Shown in pieces: positions 33,201 to 43,211 of a stretch of DNA of 64,000 nucleotides; the first letter of the stretch is position 1; every line of letters starts with the position of its first letter. The notes beneath the pieces were generated by a model that saw only the letters and a list, made by a program, of their open reading frames with translations, was not told the origin of the DNA and did not search any database. Source of the DNA: Diatrype stigma (taxonomy: Eukaryota > Ascomycota > Sordariomycetes > Xylariales > Diatrypaceae). The translations under genes were made by a program, and so were the position numbers. The DNA lies in assembly GCA_022225965.2 (NCBI GenBank), contig JAKJXP020000027.1:372001-436000 (forward strand). The letters are read 5' to 3'.

Positions 33201-35812
33201 CTGTTGGCTCGCATGATTTTTGTGTCGCAAGAGTGACGGTGCGTACATACATAATGCAGTAAACGAGGATAGCGACCTGGCAGCCTAGGCGCTACCTCTG
33301 AGCCGTTGCACGCCCCTCCCAGGGCCTGAGAAATTGCGAAATCAGAGACCCCACAAGCCGCAGATCGGCATAAGGAATCAAGGATCGGCGTAGCGCAGGC
33401 GAGGGCCACTGAGATTTGCCGTCAACCTGACGGAGGTAGCATTAGGCTGCGAATGGGGGAACGTTAGGATTGATATCAGGCCAAGCAGGTTGAGGAAACG
33501 CTCAGCCGAACATGATTGATGATGATTGCATTCTACCTGCGATTGCGAAAGCAAACTTGGCGGTTGTGATATGGTAAGTAAGATAGGCGGTCAAGAAATT
33601 AGGAGGGTTGAGGGAAAAAGAGAAGATTGTGAGTGACTTCAAAAGATAGGGGGAATGGGGGCGATTGTGTTTCAAGGGGTGGGTTGCGCAAGAGTTGTGA
33701 TTGGTAAGAGGGGGCACCCGACCCATATAAATTACAGGGAGAGGCGGTGGCTGTTAGGGTATGACGCCAGTGCGAATCCAATCCGAGCAAACTGGCTGGT
33801 TGGCGGACGTGCAGGTATCTTGCTTGCTGCAAAACGTCCGAGTCATACATCTTCTCTCCTCTCTTATTCTTCTTTCCAACAACAAACAGCCTGCCTCCAG
33901 CACCACCACGACTCTGCTGGATTTCATCAGTGATCATGGCCAACAAATCCTTCACTCATGTCTGTTTCTGACCCGAACATCTTGCAGCCTTGATGTCTGG
34001 ATCATATCCGACAAAGGATGGTTGATTGAATCGCGGTAGCGACAGACAACGAGAGAACGAACAAGTCGGTCGGACTGGGCAGGGTTGGGGTTGGGTTGGT
34101 TTGGGAGGCTGGAGGCGCGCCCGTGTATCGTGTGAGTATCAGTGGGCGGGAGAGCTGGCTGGGCTAGCTGGAGCTGCAGTGGTGCAGTGGTGCGGTGCGG
34201 TGCGGTGGTGCAGTGGTGCCAGTGGAAAAGGCTCGCGAGCCGGGGCAAGAAAAGGTTTTTTTCTGGGAACCCAGGGAACCTACGGGCTACGTACGGGCTA
34301 CGGGCTACGGGTGACGAATGTTGGAACGAATAAATTTTAGCAAGTAAAATTCAAGTAAGAGCCTACGCAAGCTGATTGGCTGGTGGGCCACTAGCGTTGA
34401 CGCTAAGCTGCAAAGAAAAGAAGGGATTTGTGGGTTTAGCGCCACACTGGGACACCAGTGCCTCAGAAGTGAGCGTGCAGGCAAAAGTGTAAGGTGGCCT
34501 CCCAAAAATTATAAATGCCTTCGCATCCCCCTCATTTCAAATGTTTTGAAAAGCTATTTCGCGCCCGGCGGATGTTCCGACCGACCCCCACTACAATTTC
34601 ACACTCTCACACCCACACCAGCCTTACGTAATACTGTCAGCAGCTGTCCGCCTGTCGTCTACGTCTGGCACACCAATCCCTCCTTGTATCCCTATACTCA
34701 CAAATTCCTTACTGACCGACCCACTTCTTCACAATCCGTGCCAAGCCTCCACCTTGAAGCAGCACAATACGGGTCGGCATTGGCATTCTTCCATTCGGTG
34801 AAGAAGCCGCATTCAATCCTCACAACCCCACCTTCCACCACCTCCCACTGGCGCTACGTCATACTGTTGCGCCTTCCATTTAATCATTCCTTGTTGTTCG
34901 CCGTCCTCGTCTGTTACGTCCGTTTCTCGCCGTTTGCGACCAGAGACAGCAAAGAACAAACCGCACCGGCCGTCTTTGTTCATCTTTATTATTCTCCGGA
35001 GATATTCCCAGGATCCGAGTCGAGTACCTTCGTGGAACAAAAGCGAGACCGGTCCAGAAATACCCAGTAAATCTCACCGCACTCGCCTCGCGCAGTGCCG
35101 TGTAGTCTCAAGAAGAAGTTCAGTGGCAATAGAGTCAGGAAAGCAATTGAAATACGAGACCCAGAAGTGAGGAAGGCTTACCACCTGGTAATCGCGCATC
35201 GTCGTCGCAAGAGATCGAGTTCCCGCCGTCGTCCTCGTCGCATCCTACCAGATCCCCGACGTCGACAGCGCTCATCCAACTTGCACTTCGCTGCTCTCAC
35301 GATCGGTCGTTGATAAGCTCAAGACTTAGACCAAGACCAAGACCATCTACCGTGCTTACGTGTTTGTGCTCGTCTGTCTTCAGGTTGTGTGATCATACAA
35401 GGTCTACCAACCAATAACCGCCCATTGAAGCAGCTATCGCCGAGTTTGCTGGGGAGACATTGACTTGTTTATCTCCCGCATCTGCTTTGGTAAGCGGCTT
35501 CAGTTCCTATTCTTCGCGCATATTGTTTGGTGCTGTGAAGACTTGAATCGTAGATCTGTTTGTTTGCCCGCTTGGCTGGTCAACTTTCACTTGCCCCAAG
35601 CTCAGAAGTTTGAGCAGCGACGCTTATCAAGTTGCTTCTTGCGCAACAACCTACCTCTCTCTTTTCTTCCAATCCTGCCTTGCCATCGATAGCAACGCCT
35701 TTCCATCTTACCTCGACAGTTTGATTAACCTGGCTCTTCTAGATCTGCTTCGAGCAAACATCCGACGCTCATTCGTGGAAACACCTGAGTGTAATTATCC
35801 CTCTTCGTCAAG
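30248..35812. other. Long region without a recognisable gene
   Basis: 5.5 kb separate the transporter start from the TATA-binding protein start. The left part (30.3-32.5 kb) is ordinary AT-leaning spacer. From about 34.5 kb to 35.8 kb the plus strand becomes pyrimidine-rich and A/C-rich, which would fit a long transcribed leader of the TBP gene, possibly with 5' UTR introns. A 174-codon frame at 34546-35070 has no domain-like character and I do not call it a gene. Confidence 0.45.
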
Positions 35813-36802
35813 ATGGACGGAATCCAAACTCACCCTGCGACGGCCGCACAGGCCAAGGCCTTCACTGCTCCCGGTTCTCTCTCCTTCCCCGGTGGTGCTG
35901 GCGAGTTCACACCCCCTCCCACCGAGGCCGAGAAGGCAAATGGTCAGCAGCGATATGTGAACGGTGGTGGTGTGCAGCAGGCCGGCCAGGCTGCGAACGG
36001 TACCGGGGTGACTCCCGCCACACCCGCTGCTACACCCGCCGCAACTCAGGGTGGAAGTGGCTTGACTCCTACCTTGCAGTATGTATAACCTCATCATATC
36101 TCTTATGGTGCACGACCTTTGGCTCACATCGCATGGTTAAAGAAATCTTGTCTCCACGGTCAATCTGGATTGCCGTCTGGACTTGAAGACGATCGCCTTG
36201 CATGCGAGAAATGCGGAGTATAACCCAAAGGTAAGGATATCCCTTGGATGACACGGATCGTCATGTCGGTTGCATGGTATCAAGCATCATCAGTCACTGA
36301 CCTTCCTAGCGTTTCGCCGCTGTTATCATGCGCATCCGAGAGCCGAAGACCACCGCTCTTATCTTCGCCTCGGGCAAGATGGTCGTGACGGGTGCGAAGT
36401 CTGAGGATGACTCCAAGCTTGCCTCGCGGAAATACGCTCGGATCATTCAGAAGCTCGGATTCAATGCGAAGTTCACGGATTTCAAGATCCAGAATATTGT
36501 CGGCTCTTGCGATATCAAGTTCCCCATTCGCTTGGAGGGTCTGGCTTCTCGGCATCACAACTTCAGTTCTTACGAACCCGAGTTGTTCCCTGGTCTCATC
36601 TACCGCATGATCAAGCCCAAGATTGTCTTGTTGATATTCGTCAGCGGCAAGATCGTCCTAACAGGTGCCAAAGTCCGAGAAGAGATCTACCAGGCATTCG
36701 AGATGATTTACCCTGTGCTTCAAGGTCCGTTCACACACATTGGTCATGTCCAGTGCGAAGGTCATTCGTTGCTAACTCGACACAGATTTCCGCAAGGTGT
36801 AA
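35813..36802 (+). CDS. SPT15: TATA-binding protein (TBP)
   Basis: Four exons (35813-36078, 36143-36230, 36310-36724, 36786-36802) join in frame to give 261 residues. Residues 1-88 are the poorly conserved N-terminal tail, rich in Gln, Thr, Pro and Ala. The conserved saddle follows as two direct repeats: repeat 1 with [19 protein letters not shown] and [12 protein letters not shown], repeat 2 with [32 protein letters not shown] and [12 protein letters not shown]. These carry the DNA-intercalating Phe pairs of the family. The last coding exon is only 17 bases and encodes the final DFRKV. TBP nucleates transcription complexes for all three nuclear RNA polymerases. It is single-copy in most fungi, so this is a good anchor for synteny. 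Confidence 0.98.
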
Positions 36803-37646
36803 GACGGCTTATACTCGTGCTGGGGGAGCTTGTCTTGTCTTTTCGACGGCTTCGGCTTCCCTCAGTATTGTAAGATTACAATTATGATTTCACGACCACC
36901 ACCATTCTACCACCACACCGCGATGGCCAGCACATGATTTGTTCCGCACATTATGCGCAGATGACCTTGCGGTGTTCTGTATCATTGTCTTTTACTCGAC
37001 ACATTGCATTGCACCGGCGTTTACGAAAGGAAAGGACATAAAGGAGCAGGGACCAGGCTGATTGGGCCTCATAAGGAAAACATCAAAAATTACCCGGATG
37101 TTTTCTCATAGATTGCACCTTAGCATTCTTCGACGGCGGGTGCGCTGGACGAGGACGCCGTCCTAATCGATTGAGTCGGGGATGGTTGGCATGGCAGCGA
37201 GTATGCTTGCTTGCTCGTAGTGTATAGGGAACGTGATGCTTGACCCATGACATTATGATGTCATTTGTGCGGAGGATCCCTTGTTCAGGACCATGAGATG
37301 TTACGCCGATTGCGGCCGAGAAACACTCAGTATGGATTACATCGGAAGATGGAAATGCATTCCTCAACTTGGTTTGATTGCTTGGGCTTGGCGATCGTAG
37401 TTATTCATCCCTTGCTGGTCTGTTGGACTGCAAGGGGTGCCTCTATAGCCTCGACTTCCCAACGCAAAGTAGCCGTAGCGCGAGGTTTTACTCTTTAGAT
37501 ATGAAGAATCCAAAACCCTCCATACGGGACAATCTGCGTGTATTCGTGTTGTGATATTGCTGTGATAACTACCTTCTCTATTGATATACCCCATGCTGCT
37601 CATTATTCCTTCCTGCGCTCATGTGGATGTGGAAGTCGAGATTTTC
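36803..37646. other. Convergent intergenic spacer
   Basis: 3' flanks of TBP and the DAO-family oxidase. No gene seen. Confidence 0.6.
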
Positions 37647-39194
37647 TCAATTCTTGCCTGCCTCTAATACATCTTGCAAAATTAGTCCCGGCTTCCCACC
37701 TCTGCTGCCGTCCTCTGTAACTACGGCCTTGTCGGCGTTGCTGTCAGTCCTCCACCTCCATTTCTCCTTAAACTCCATAGGATAAGAACCCATTATGCAG
37801 CCGACAATCTTATCGCCTATCACGGGCAAGAATTTGAAGCCATGTCCGCTCCCGCCCGTAGCGATGAACAGGCCTTCGAATTGGGGGTGGTAATCAATGA
37901 TCCAATCCCCAGTGGCAGTATCGGTATACCAGCAAATACGCGTACCAGCGAACGGCCGCTCTGATAATTCTGGCCACGGTATCATGGACTTGAGACCTCT
38001 CCGGAGATCTGCCTCTCCTTCGGGCGGTATTTTTAGCTTGGGATCGTCTAGATGCGTGAACGGCCGAGAAACAATGCTCTTCTTTGATGAGCCTTCTTCG
38101 CCTCCCTCCTTCTCGGCCGTTTCTCCCGACCCGTCGGTGCTCCCCAAAGGCGTTGACACCTCCGTCGGATTCAGATAGCCATACGAATGCCTGGCAACCT
38201 TTAGTATGCGGTTTTTAGGCGGTATGGCGAACAGGCCGGTCGAGAGATTCAGCAGCACGGGCATGTTCTCGAGCTTCTTCTGCTCTTCCTCGGTCAGCTT
38301 CAGGTACGCCATGACCTGCCCCGTGGCGACGATCTGCGACGACAGATCGACCAGAGAGGGCGTCCAGGCGCCCGCCGCGAGGACGACCAGATCCGCGGAC
38401 AGAACGCTGCCGTCCTTCAGCTTGGCGCCCGTCACCCGCTTCCCCGAGGCGTCGGTCTCGAGCCTCTCGGCCGTCCCGTTCACGAATTTGACCCGGCCCG
38501 TCTCGACCACCTTGTTGTAGGTCCACTTCATGGCGGCGGAGGCGTCGGCCCAGCCGCTGTTCTCGTTCAGGTACCCCCAGTCGGCGAAGCCGCCGCCGGT
38601 GCGCGACAGCACGGCCACGGACTCGCGCCGCGGCACCATGCGGATGGAGCTGAGCGGGTAGCCCTGGGTCTGGCCCAGCGCCATGGCGTTGACCCAGCTC
38701 TTCTTGGCGTAGGCGATGCCGGTGGCGGCGCCGTCCTCGCGCACGAGGGGGCCGTCGTCGGCGCCCAGCAGCAGGCCCGACTGGCTGAAGCGGCCCTGAC
38801 CGCCCAGCTCGCCGTCGCCCTTGCGCTTCCAGACGGCGGCGGCCTCGGCGGCCAGCGACGCGTAGGCCGGGTCTGCGTAGTCGGCGCGGATGATGCGCGA
38901 CGAGTCCATCGAGGCGGCGTCGCGCGCCGGGAACTGGCCCGGCTCCGGCGACCGGTCCAGCACCGTGATGCTCGCCGTCGGCTCGAACTCGGGCCGCTGC
39001 GCCAGCGCCCACGCCGTCGACAGCCCGAACACCCCCGACCCGATGATCAGGATGCTCGCGGGCGCCACGAACGCCGCCTCGGCCGCCGCGGCCTCCTCGG
39101 CGGCGGCCTTCGCGGCCGCGTTCGTCGCGGCTTCTGCGGCGGCCCTCGCGGCGGCGGCCGCCTCGGCGCTGGCCTTGGTCGTCTCGTCGTCCAT
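37647..39194 (-). CDS. DAO-family FAD oxidase (sarcosine/pipecolate/saccharopine oxidase-like)
   Basis: An intronless frame of 515 residues from the ATG at 39194, which has a strong CACCATGG context. The same frame continues upstream to an ATG at 39317 (556 residues), but that extension is Pro- and poly-Ser-coding and looks like leader. An unusual Ala-rich segment (~8-43) precedes the FAD-binding ILIIGSGVFGLSTAWAL. DSSRIIRADYADPAYA is typical of fungal sarcosine/pipecolate/fructosyl-amine oxidases. Cys421 in RICWYTDT is the expected covalent FAD attachment site. The C-terminus GLFIATGGSGHGFKFLPVIG is the conserved second FAD-contact region. The enzyme should oxidise a secondary amine or N-substituted amino acid, releasing H2O2. 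The exact substrate cannot be told. No C-terminal SKL-type peroxisomal signal is present. Confidence 0.87.
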   Translation of the reverse strand: MDDETTKASAEAAAAARAAAEAATNAAAKAAAEEAAAAEAAFVAPASILIIGSGVFGLSTAWALAQRPEFEPTASITVLDRSPEPGQFPARDAASMDSSRIIRADYADPAYASLAAEAAAVWKRKGDGELGGQGRFSQSGLLLGADDGPLVREDGAATGIAYAKKSWVNAMALGQTQGYPLSSIRMVPRRESVAVLSRTGGGFADWGYLNENSGWADASAAMKWTYNKVVETGRVKFVNGTAERLETDASGKRVTGAKLKDGSVLSADLVVLAAGAWTPSLVDLSSQIVATGQVMAYLKLTEEEQKKLENMPVLLNLSTGLFAIPPKNRILKVARHSYGYLNPTEVSTPLGSTDGSGETAEKEGGEEGSSKKSIVSRPFTHLDDPKLKIPPEGEADLRRGLKSMIPWPELSERPFAGTRICWYTDTATGDWIIDYHPQFEGLFIATGGSGHGFKFLPVIGDKIVGCIMGSYPMEFKEKWRWRTDSNADKAVVTEDGSRGGKPGLILQDVLEAGKN

Positions 39195-40703
39195 GGTGTG
39201 TGGTGCTTTGCTGCCTTTGCTGCTGCTGCTACTGCTGCTGGTGGCGTCTGTGTCTGCGAAGAAGGGGACAGGACAGGACAAGTAGTTCGTTGGTGTGGGA
39301 GCGGGGTATGTAGGCATTGGTACCTAAAGGAACTAACTTAAAAGTTTTAGACTACTACGTGGGTAGGCAGGCTGGTAGGCTGGCAGGCTGGCAGGCTGGC
39401 AGGCTGGTAGGTTGGTAGGTATAGGCAGGTCGAAACTACGGTATAGTAGGTATTGACGTGATGAGTATAACGTAACGGCTATAAGTCAGAGATAATCCCT
39501 TTGCCCCTCCTTGTGGATATAGCCTCCTTCTCCACGTTAACGACAACAGCGTCGACAACAAGAACAGGGACAGCAACAATTCCAACAACGACAACAACAA
39601 CAGCAACAACCGGTGATTCTGACTCTGACTTATGCGTTGCTGCGCTGTTTTCGCAACATGGTCGTTCTAGCCAGCCTTGTTCCGTCAGGGGGTCACAGGG
39701 TCCAAGGGTTTAAGTAGTGATCGGGTTTATGTTGATATGCATGCTGGACACCCCCGACAACCCCGACACCCTTTACCCACCCCCGATGTTACGCCCGCAA
39801 GGAGAAGAAGTCAGGAGAGAAATATGCACTAGTGAATCGCATCTTACGATGTTTGCCCCCCCTTGTAGGCTAGAACGGGCGTGGGCCGATTCTTAAGTGG
39901 GAGAGGCAGGCCCAGGGTGGGGTTGCTCTTGGTCTTGTCTGCCTGTCGACATCGACATCGGGGGTTCCAACCGTCGACCAACCCGACCCGGTTCCAGTCC
40001 AGTCCAGCTTTGCATGGCTGTCTGCAGGTGCCTCGGGCTGGCTGTATTGTACAATACGTGACACTGGACATAATGTACCTACTTCGTACAGCACCTGCAC
40101 TCAGCGATGCCAGGCTTTGGGCTTGCGTAGATACCACTGTAGATACCACTGCTGTTTGCTTCTATTGGTGGACGCTATAAGCACTAATCGAGCACGTTAT
40201 CCTGACAGCGCGGTAGGGCGCGCCTTCTGAATCCAATCTACTGCACCTGTACCTGCACCTGCCTACTGCTGCCAGTGACAGTCAGCCACCCCGTCAGCCT
40301 GTGTGGCCCCAGGGCCTCGGAGCTGTCTGATAGGTAATTAGGTAAGTACATACCTGAGTTACCTAAGTAGGTTGATCAGGTATGTACTTAGAGGAACCTT
40401 GAACCTGAAGCCTGCAGCAACGCCCTGCATCACTCCCGAGGGACTTTATAGTGACCCGTAGCGCAGCCTTCAGGATTCCAGGTCTAGGGTAGGTAGGTTA
40501 GCTGATTAGCGATGGCTGATCAGAGTAGCTACATACTACCTACCTACACCTAAACATACAACGACCTATCATGCTTACCTCTACGTCGCATCGACGATAA
40601 TTACATACGAAGCCATTTATTAGCAAGATACCCAATACGAGAAACTCTGATCATGAGGTTGCGCCCTTAATATGTCAATCTATCTGACCAGACCATAAAC
40701 ACC
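39195..40703. other. Divergent promoter region
   Basis: Between the oxidase and the SR140-like gene. It contains a GCTGGCAG tandem repeat at about 39364-39420 and a CAACAA-rich stretch near 39540-39615. No gene seen. Confidence 0.5.
39364..39420. repeat. GCTGGCAG short tandem repeat
   Basis: About six imperfect copies of GCTGGCAG/GCTGGTAG upstream of the oxidase gene. Confidence 0.8.
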
Positions 40704-43211
40704 ATGGCGTCGTCTAACAAAGATCTGGCCGATTTTCCCGATGTCGAGGCGAAGCTCCAGAAACCTTCCAAGCAATCCGCTTTCGAGAAGCAAAAAGCCG
40801 AGGCCGAGGCCAAGCGAAAGAGAGAAGCCGCCGAAACCGCCGCCGTATACGAGAGTTTCGTGAAGAGTTTCGACAACGAAGATGACGAAGGTGATGCCGG
40901 TGCCTTTGCGGGTCGTGGAGATCGGGGCTTCTCCCGTCAGCAAGCCGCCGCATCTTTTGGCCGGCCAGGCCCAGGTGGGATAAATGCTGCCTTCGGAGGC
41001 GCTTCGAGACGACATTTCGGCGCGGGCTCCAGTACGGGCTTGAAGAGCGGTCCGGGCTCTTTAGGGCCTCCGCCAACGGGCTTCGGTAAAAAGAGAGGTT
41101 TCGATACCTATCAACAAGGGCACAGGGATACGGCGCGTGGCCGGCTTGGTTTCCATGACGACGAGAACGAGGGGGCATCCAGCGCGCCACCGAACCCCGT
41201 TCTGAAAGTGTTCGACACTAGCGATGACGAGAGCGACGCGAGGTTGAGAGATCTAGCTGAGGAGAAGGCTATCGCAAAGCCTACTTTGCGCCTCGCCAAC
41301 CTGCCCCCTGGCGCTTCGCCTGCCTTCATCAAGACCCTGATGCCTGCGAATATAACGGTCGAAAATGTGAAGATTATACCGCCGACTAACTCTACCGGTA
41401 GCGAGAGGAAGTCTATGGCGGCTATCGTCACGTTATCCAAGGAAACGCCGGCAACCGATATTGATGGCGCGGTCAGCTCCCTGCAAAACAAATATTTGGG
41501 CTACGGGTTCTACCTGTCCCTACACAGGCATCTGTCGTCTGCCGTCGCATCAGCTACCGTGGCTTCATCACTCACGTCTTTGAACGCCACGTCCCATGCC
41601 TTTGGTGCGAAACCCGTACCCCAGACTACCGACAATAACAACAATTACCACCATGGTGGATATCGTGGGTTCGCTCCTCCAACCTCTTATAATACTGGCG
41701 GTGGCCCGTTGCAAAAGACCATCCTTCATGTTCCGGTCACAGCGCCCAAAGACATAAAGCAGTTACAACTTATCCACAAAGTTGTCGAGTCGGTTTTGGA
41801 ACATGGTCCCGAATTTGAGGCTCTACTCATGTCGCGCCCCAATGTACAGAAGGAGGAAAAATGGGCGTGGCTCTACGATGGGAGGAGTGAAGGGGGTGTT
41901 TGGTATCGATGGCGCTTATGGGAGATCATCACAGGTGCGCAGGCCAAAGGCGGCCGTCAGGGCAAGTATTTGCCGCTGTTTGAAAGAAGCCATGCCTGGA
42001 AAATGCCAGAAAAGGGGCTTGCCTACGAATACACCACTGCAATTGACGAGTTCGTGTCCGATTCGGAATACAACTCCTCGGATGAGGAAGACTACGACGA
42101 TGAACCCCAGAAACCGGCTGAGGGTGCCGACAACGAGCATCTGTACCTCAATCCACTTGATAAAGCAAAGCTGACTCATCTGCTTGCTCGACTGCCTACA
42201 ACCCTAGCTCGAATACGGAAAGGGGATATAGCAAGGGTCACGAGCTTTGCCATCACCCATGCAAGTCGAGGTGCAGATGAAATAGTCGATATGATCGTCT
42301 CAAACATCGCGAAACCGTTCGCACTGACTTCTGCCAACCCGCATTACAAAAGAAGTGATAGGAATTCTGGAGCTCAAGATGGTGAATCACATAACTCAAC
42401 CCCCTTGCCGGAGGATATCACGAAGCCGAACGAGGCGCAGGACTCGAGCCCCGCTAGCCTCGTCGGCCTCTACGTCGTTAGTGACATCCTTTCATCGTCT
42501 GCAACGAGCACTGTTCGGCATGCATGGCGCTATCGGCAGCTGTTCGAGGCCTCGTTGAAGCAGCGGAAAACCTTCGAGATGCTTGGTCTGATCCCGGAAC
42601 GTCACGGGTGGGGCCGGATGAGAGCCGAGAAGTGGAAGCGCAGCGTGGGTCTGGTCATTGGTTTGTGGGAAGGCTGGTGCGCGTTCCCTCACGAAAGTCA
42701 ACAACTGTTCCTGCAAACCTTCGAGAACCCGCCTAGCGCAAAGAAGGAGGAGCAGACAGAAGCCGGCCTCAAGAAGAGCAAATGGAAGACGGTCGAGGCT
42801 GGCTCCGGCGCCCAGCAGGGCAGTGGTGACCGGAGCTTCCTCCAGCCCCTGTCTGCCCCCGCTGGGGCGGCAGCAGACTATAATAACTCCCATGAAGACG
42901 GCGAGCCTATGGGCGATGTGGACGGTGATGCCATGGACGAAGACATGGCGGACGTTGATTACGACAGCGATATCGATGGCGTTCCTATGGATGATGAGGA
43001 GGAGCAGATAGGCGAGCCCATGGATGAAGATGGGGACGGCGACCCACCAACCACTAGTAGTGAGATGGTCGCCGATCAGAGAAAGGACACAGAGAACCCC
43101 ACCGGGTTCGGAAACGGGAAGAGGAGCGGACAGCAGCAAGACCCTAGTCGGAGGCGGCTGAGAGCTGTTGATATGTTTGCTGACTCGGATGGTTCCGATG
43201 ACAACAAGTGA
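40704..43211 (+). CDS. U2 snRNP-associated SURP protein (SR140/U2SURP-like): RRM, SURP and CID
   Basis: An intronless frame of 835 residues. A charged N-terminal helix (AFEKQKAEAEAKRKREAAET) is followed by Gly-rich linker. An RNA-recognition-motif-like segment lies at ~190-275 (TLRLANLPPGASPAFIKTL to GYGFYLSLHR). A SURP/SWAP module lies at ~350-395 (IHKVVESVLEHGPEFEALL, then EKWAWLYD). A CTD-interacting-type alpha-helical domain follows at ~482-670 (LDKAKLTHLLARLP, VSDILSSSATSTVRHAWRYRQLFE). The tail is strongly acidic. This order matches metazoan SR140/U2SURP, which associates with the U2 snRNP and links it to RNA polymerase II. The nuclear splicing role is by family. The first RRM strand motif is divergent, so RNA binding there is less certain. 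Confidence 0.85.
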   Translation: MASSNKDLADFPDVEAKLQKPSKQSAFEKQKAEAEAKRKREAAETAAVYESFVKSFDNEDDEGDAGAFAGRGDRGFSRQQAAASFGRPGPGGINAAFGGASRRHFGAGSSTGLKSGPGSLGPPPTGFGKKRGFDTYQQGHRDTARGRLGFHDDENEGASSAPPNPVLKVFDTSDDESDARLRDLAEEKAIAKPTLRLANLPPGASPAFIKTLMPANITVENVKIIPPTNSTGSERKSMAAIVTLSKETPATDIDGAVSSLQNKYLGYGFYLSLHRHLSSAVASATVASSLTSLNATSHAFGAKPVPQTTDNNNNYHHGGYRGFAPPTSYNTGGGPLQKTILHVPVTAPKDIKQLQLIHKVVESVLEHGPEFEALLMSRPNVQKEEKWAWLYDGRSEGGVWYRWRLWEIITGAQAKGGRQGKYLPLFERSHAWKMPEKGLAYEYTTAIDEFVSDSEYNSSDEEDYDDEPQKPAEGADNEHLYLNPLDKAKLTHLLARLPTTLARIRKGDIARVTSFAITHASRGADEIVDMIVSNIAKPFALTSANPHYKRSDRNSGAQDGESHNSTPLPEDITKPNEAQDSSPASLVGLYVVSDILSSSATSTVRHAWRYRQLFEASLKQRKTFEMLGLIPERHGWGRMRAEKWKRSVGLVIGLWEGWCAFPHESQQLFLQTFENPPSAKKEEQTEAGLKKSKWKTVEAGSGAQQGSGDRSFLQPLSAPAGAAADYNNSHEDGEPMGDVDGDAMDEDMADVDYDSDIDGVPMDDEEEQIGEPMDEDGDGDPPTTSSEMVADQRKDTENPTGFGNGKRSGQQQDPSRRRLRAVDMFADSDGSDDNK

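Noticed and set aside
34546..35070. 174-codon open frame upstream of TBP
   Set aside because: Translation is rich in Ser, Pro, Thr and Tyr with no domain pattern or splice support; more likely leader sequence.
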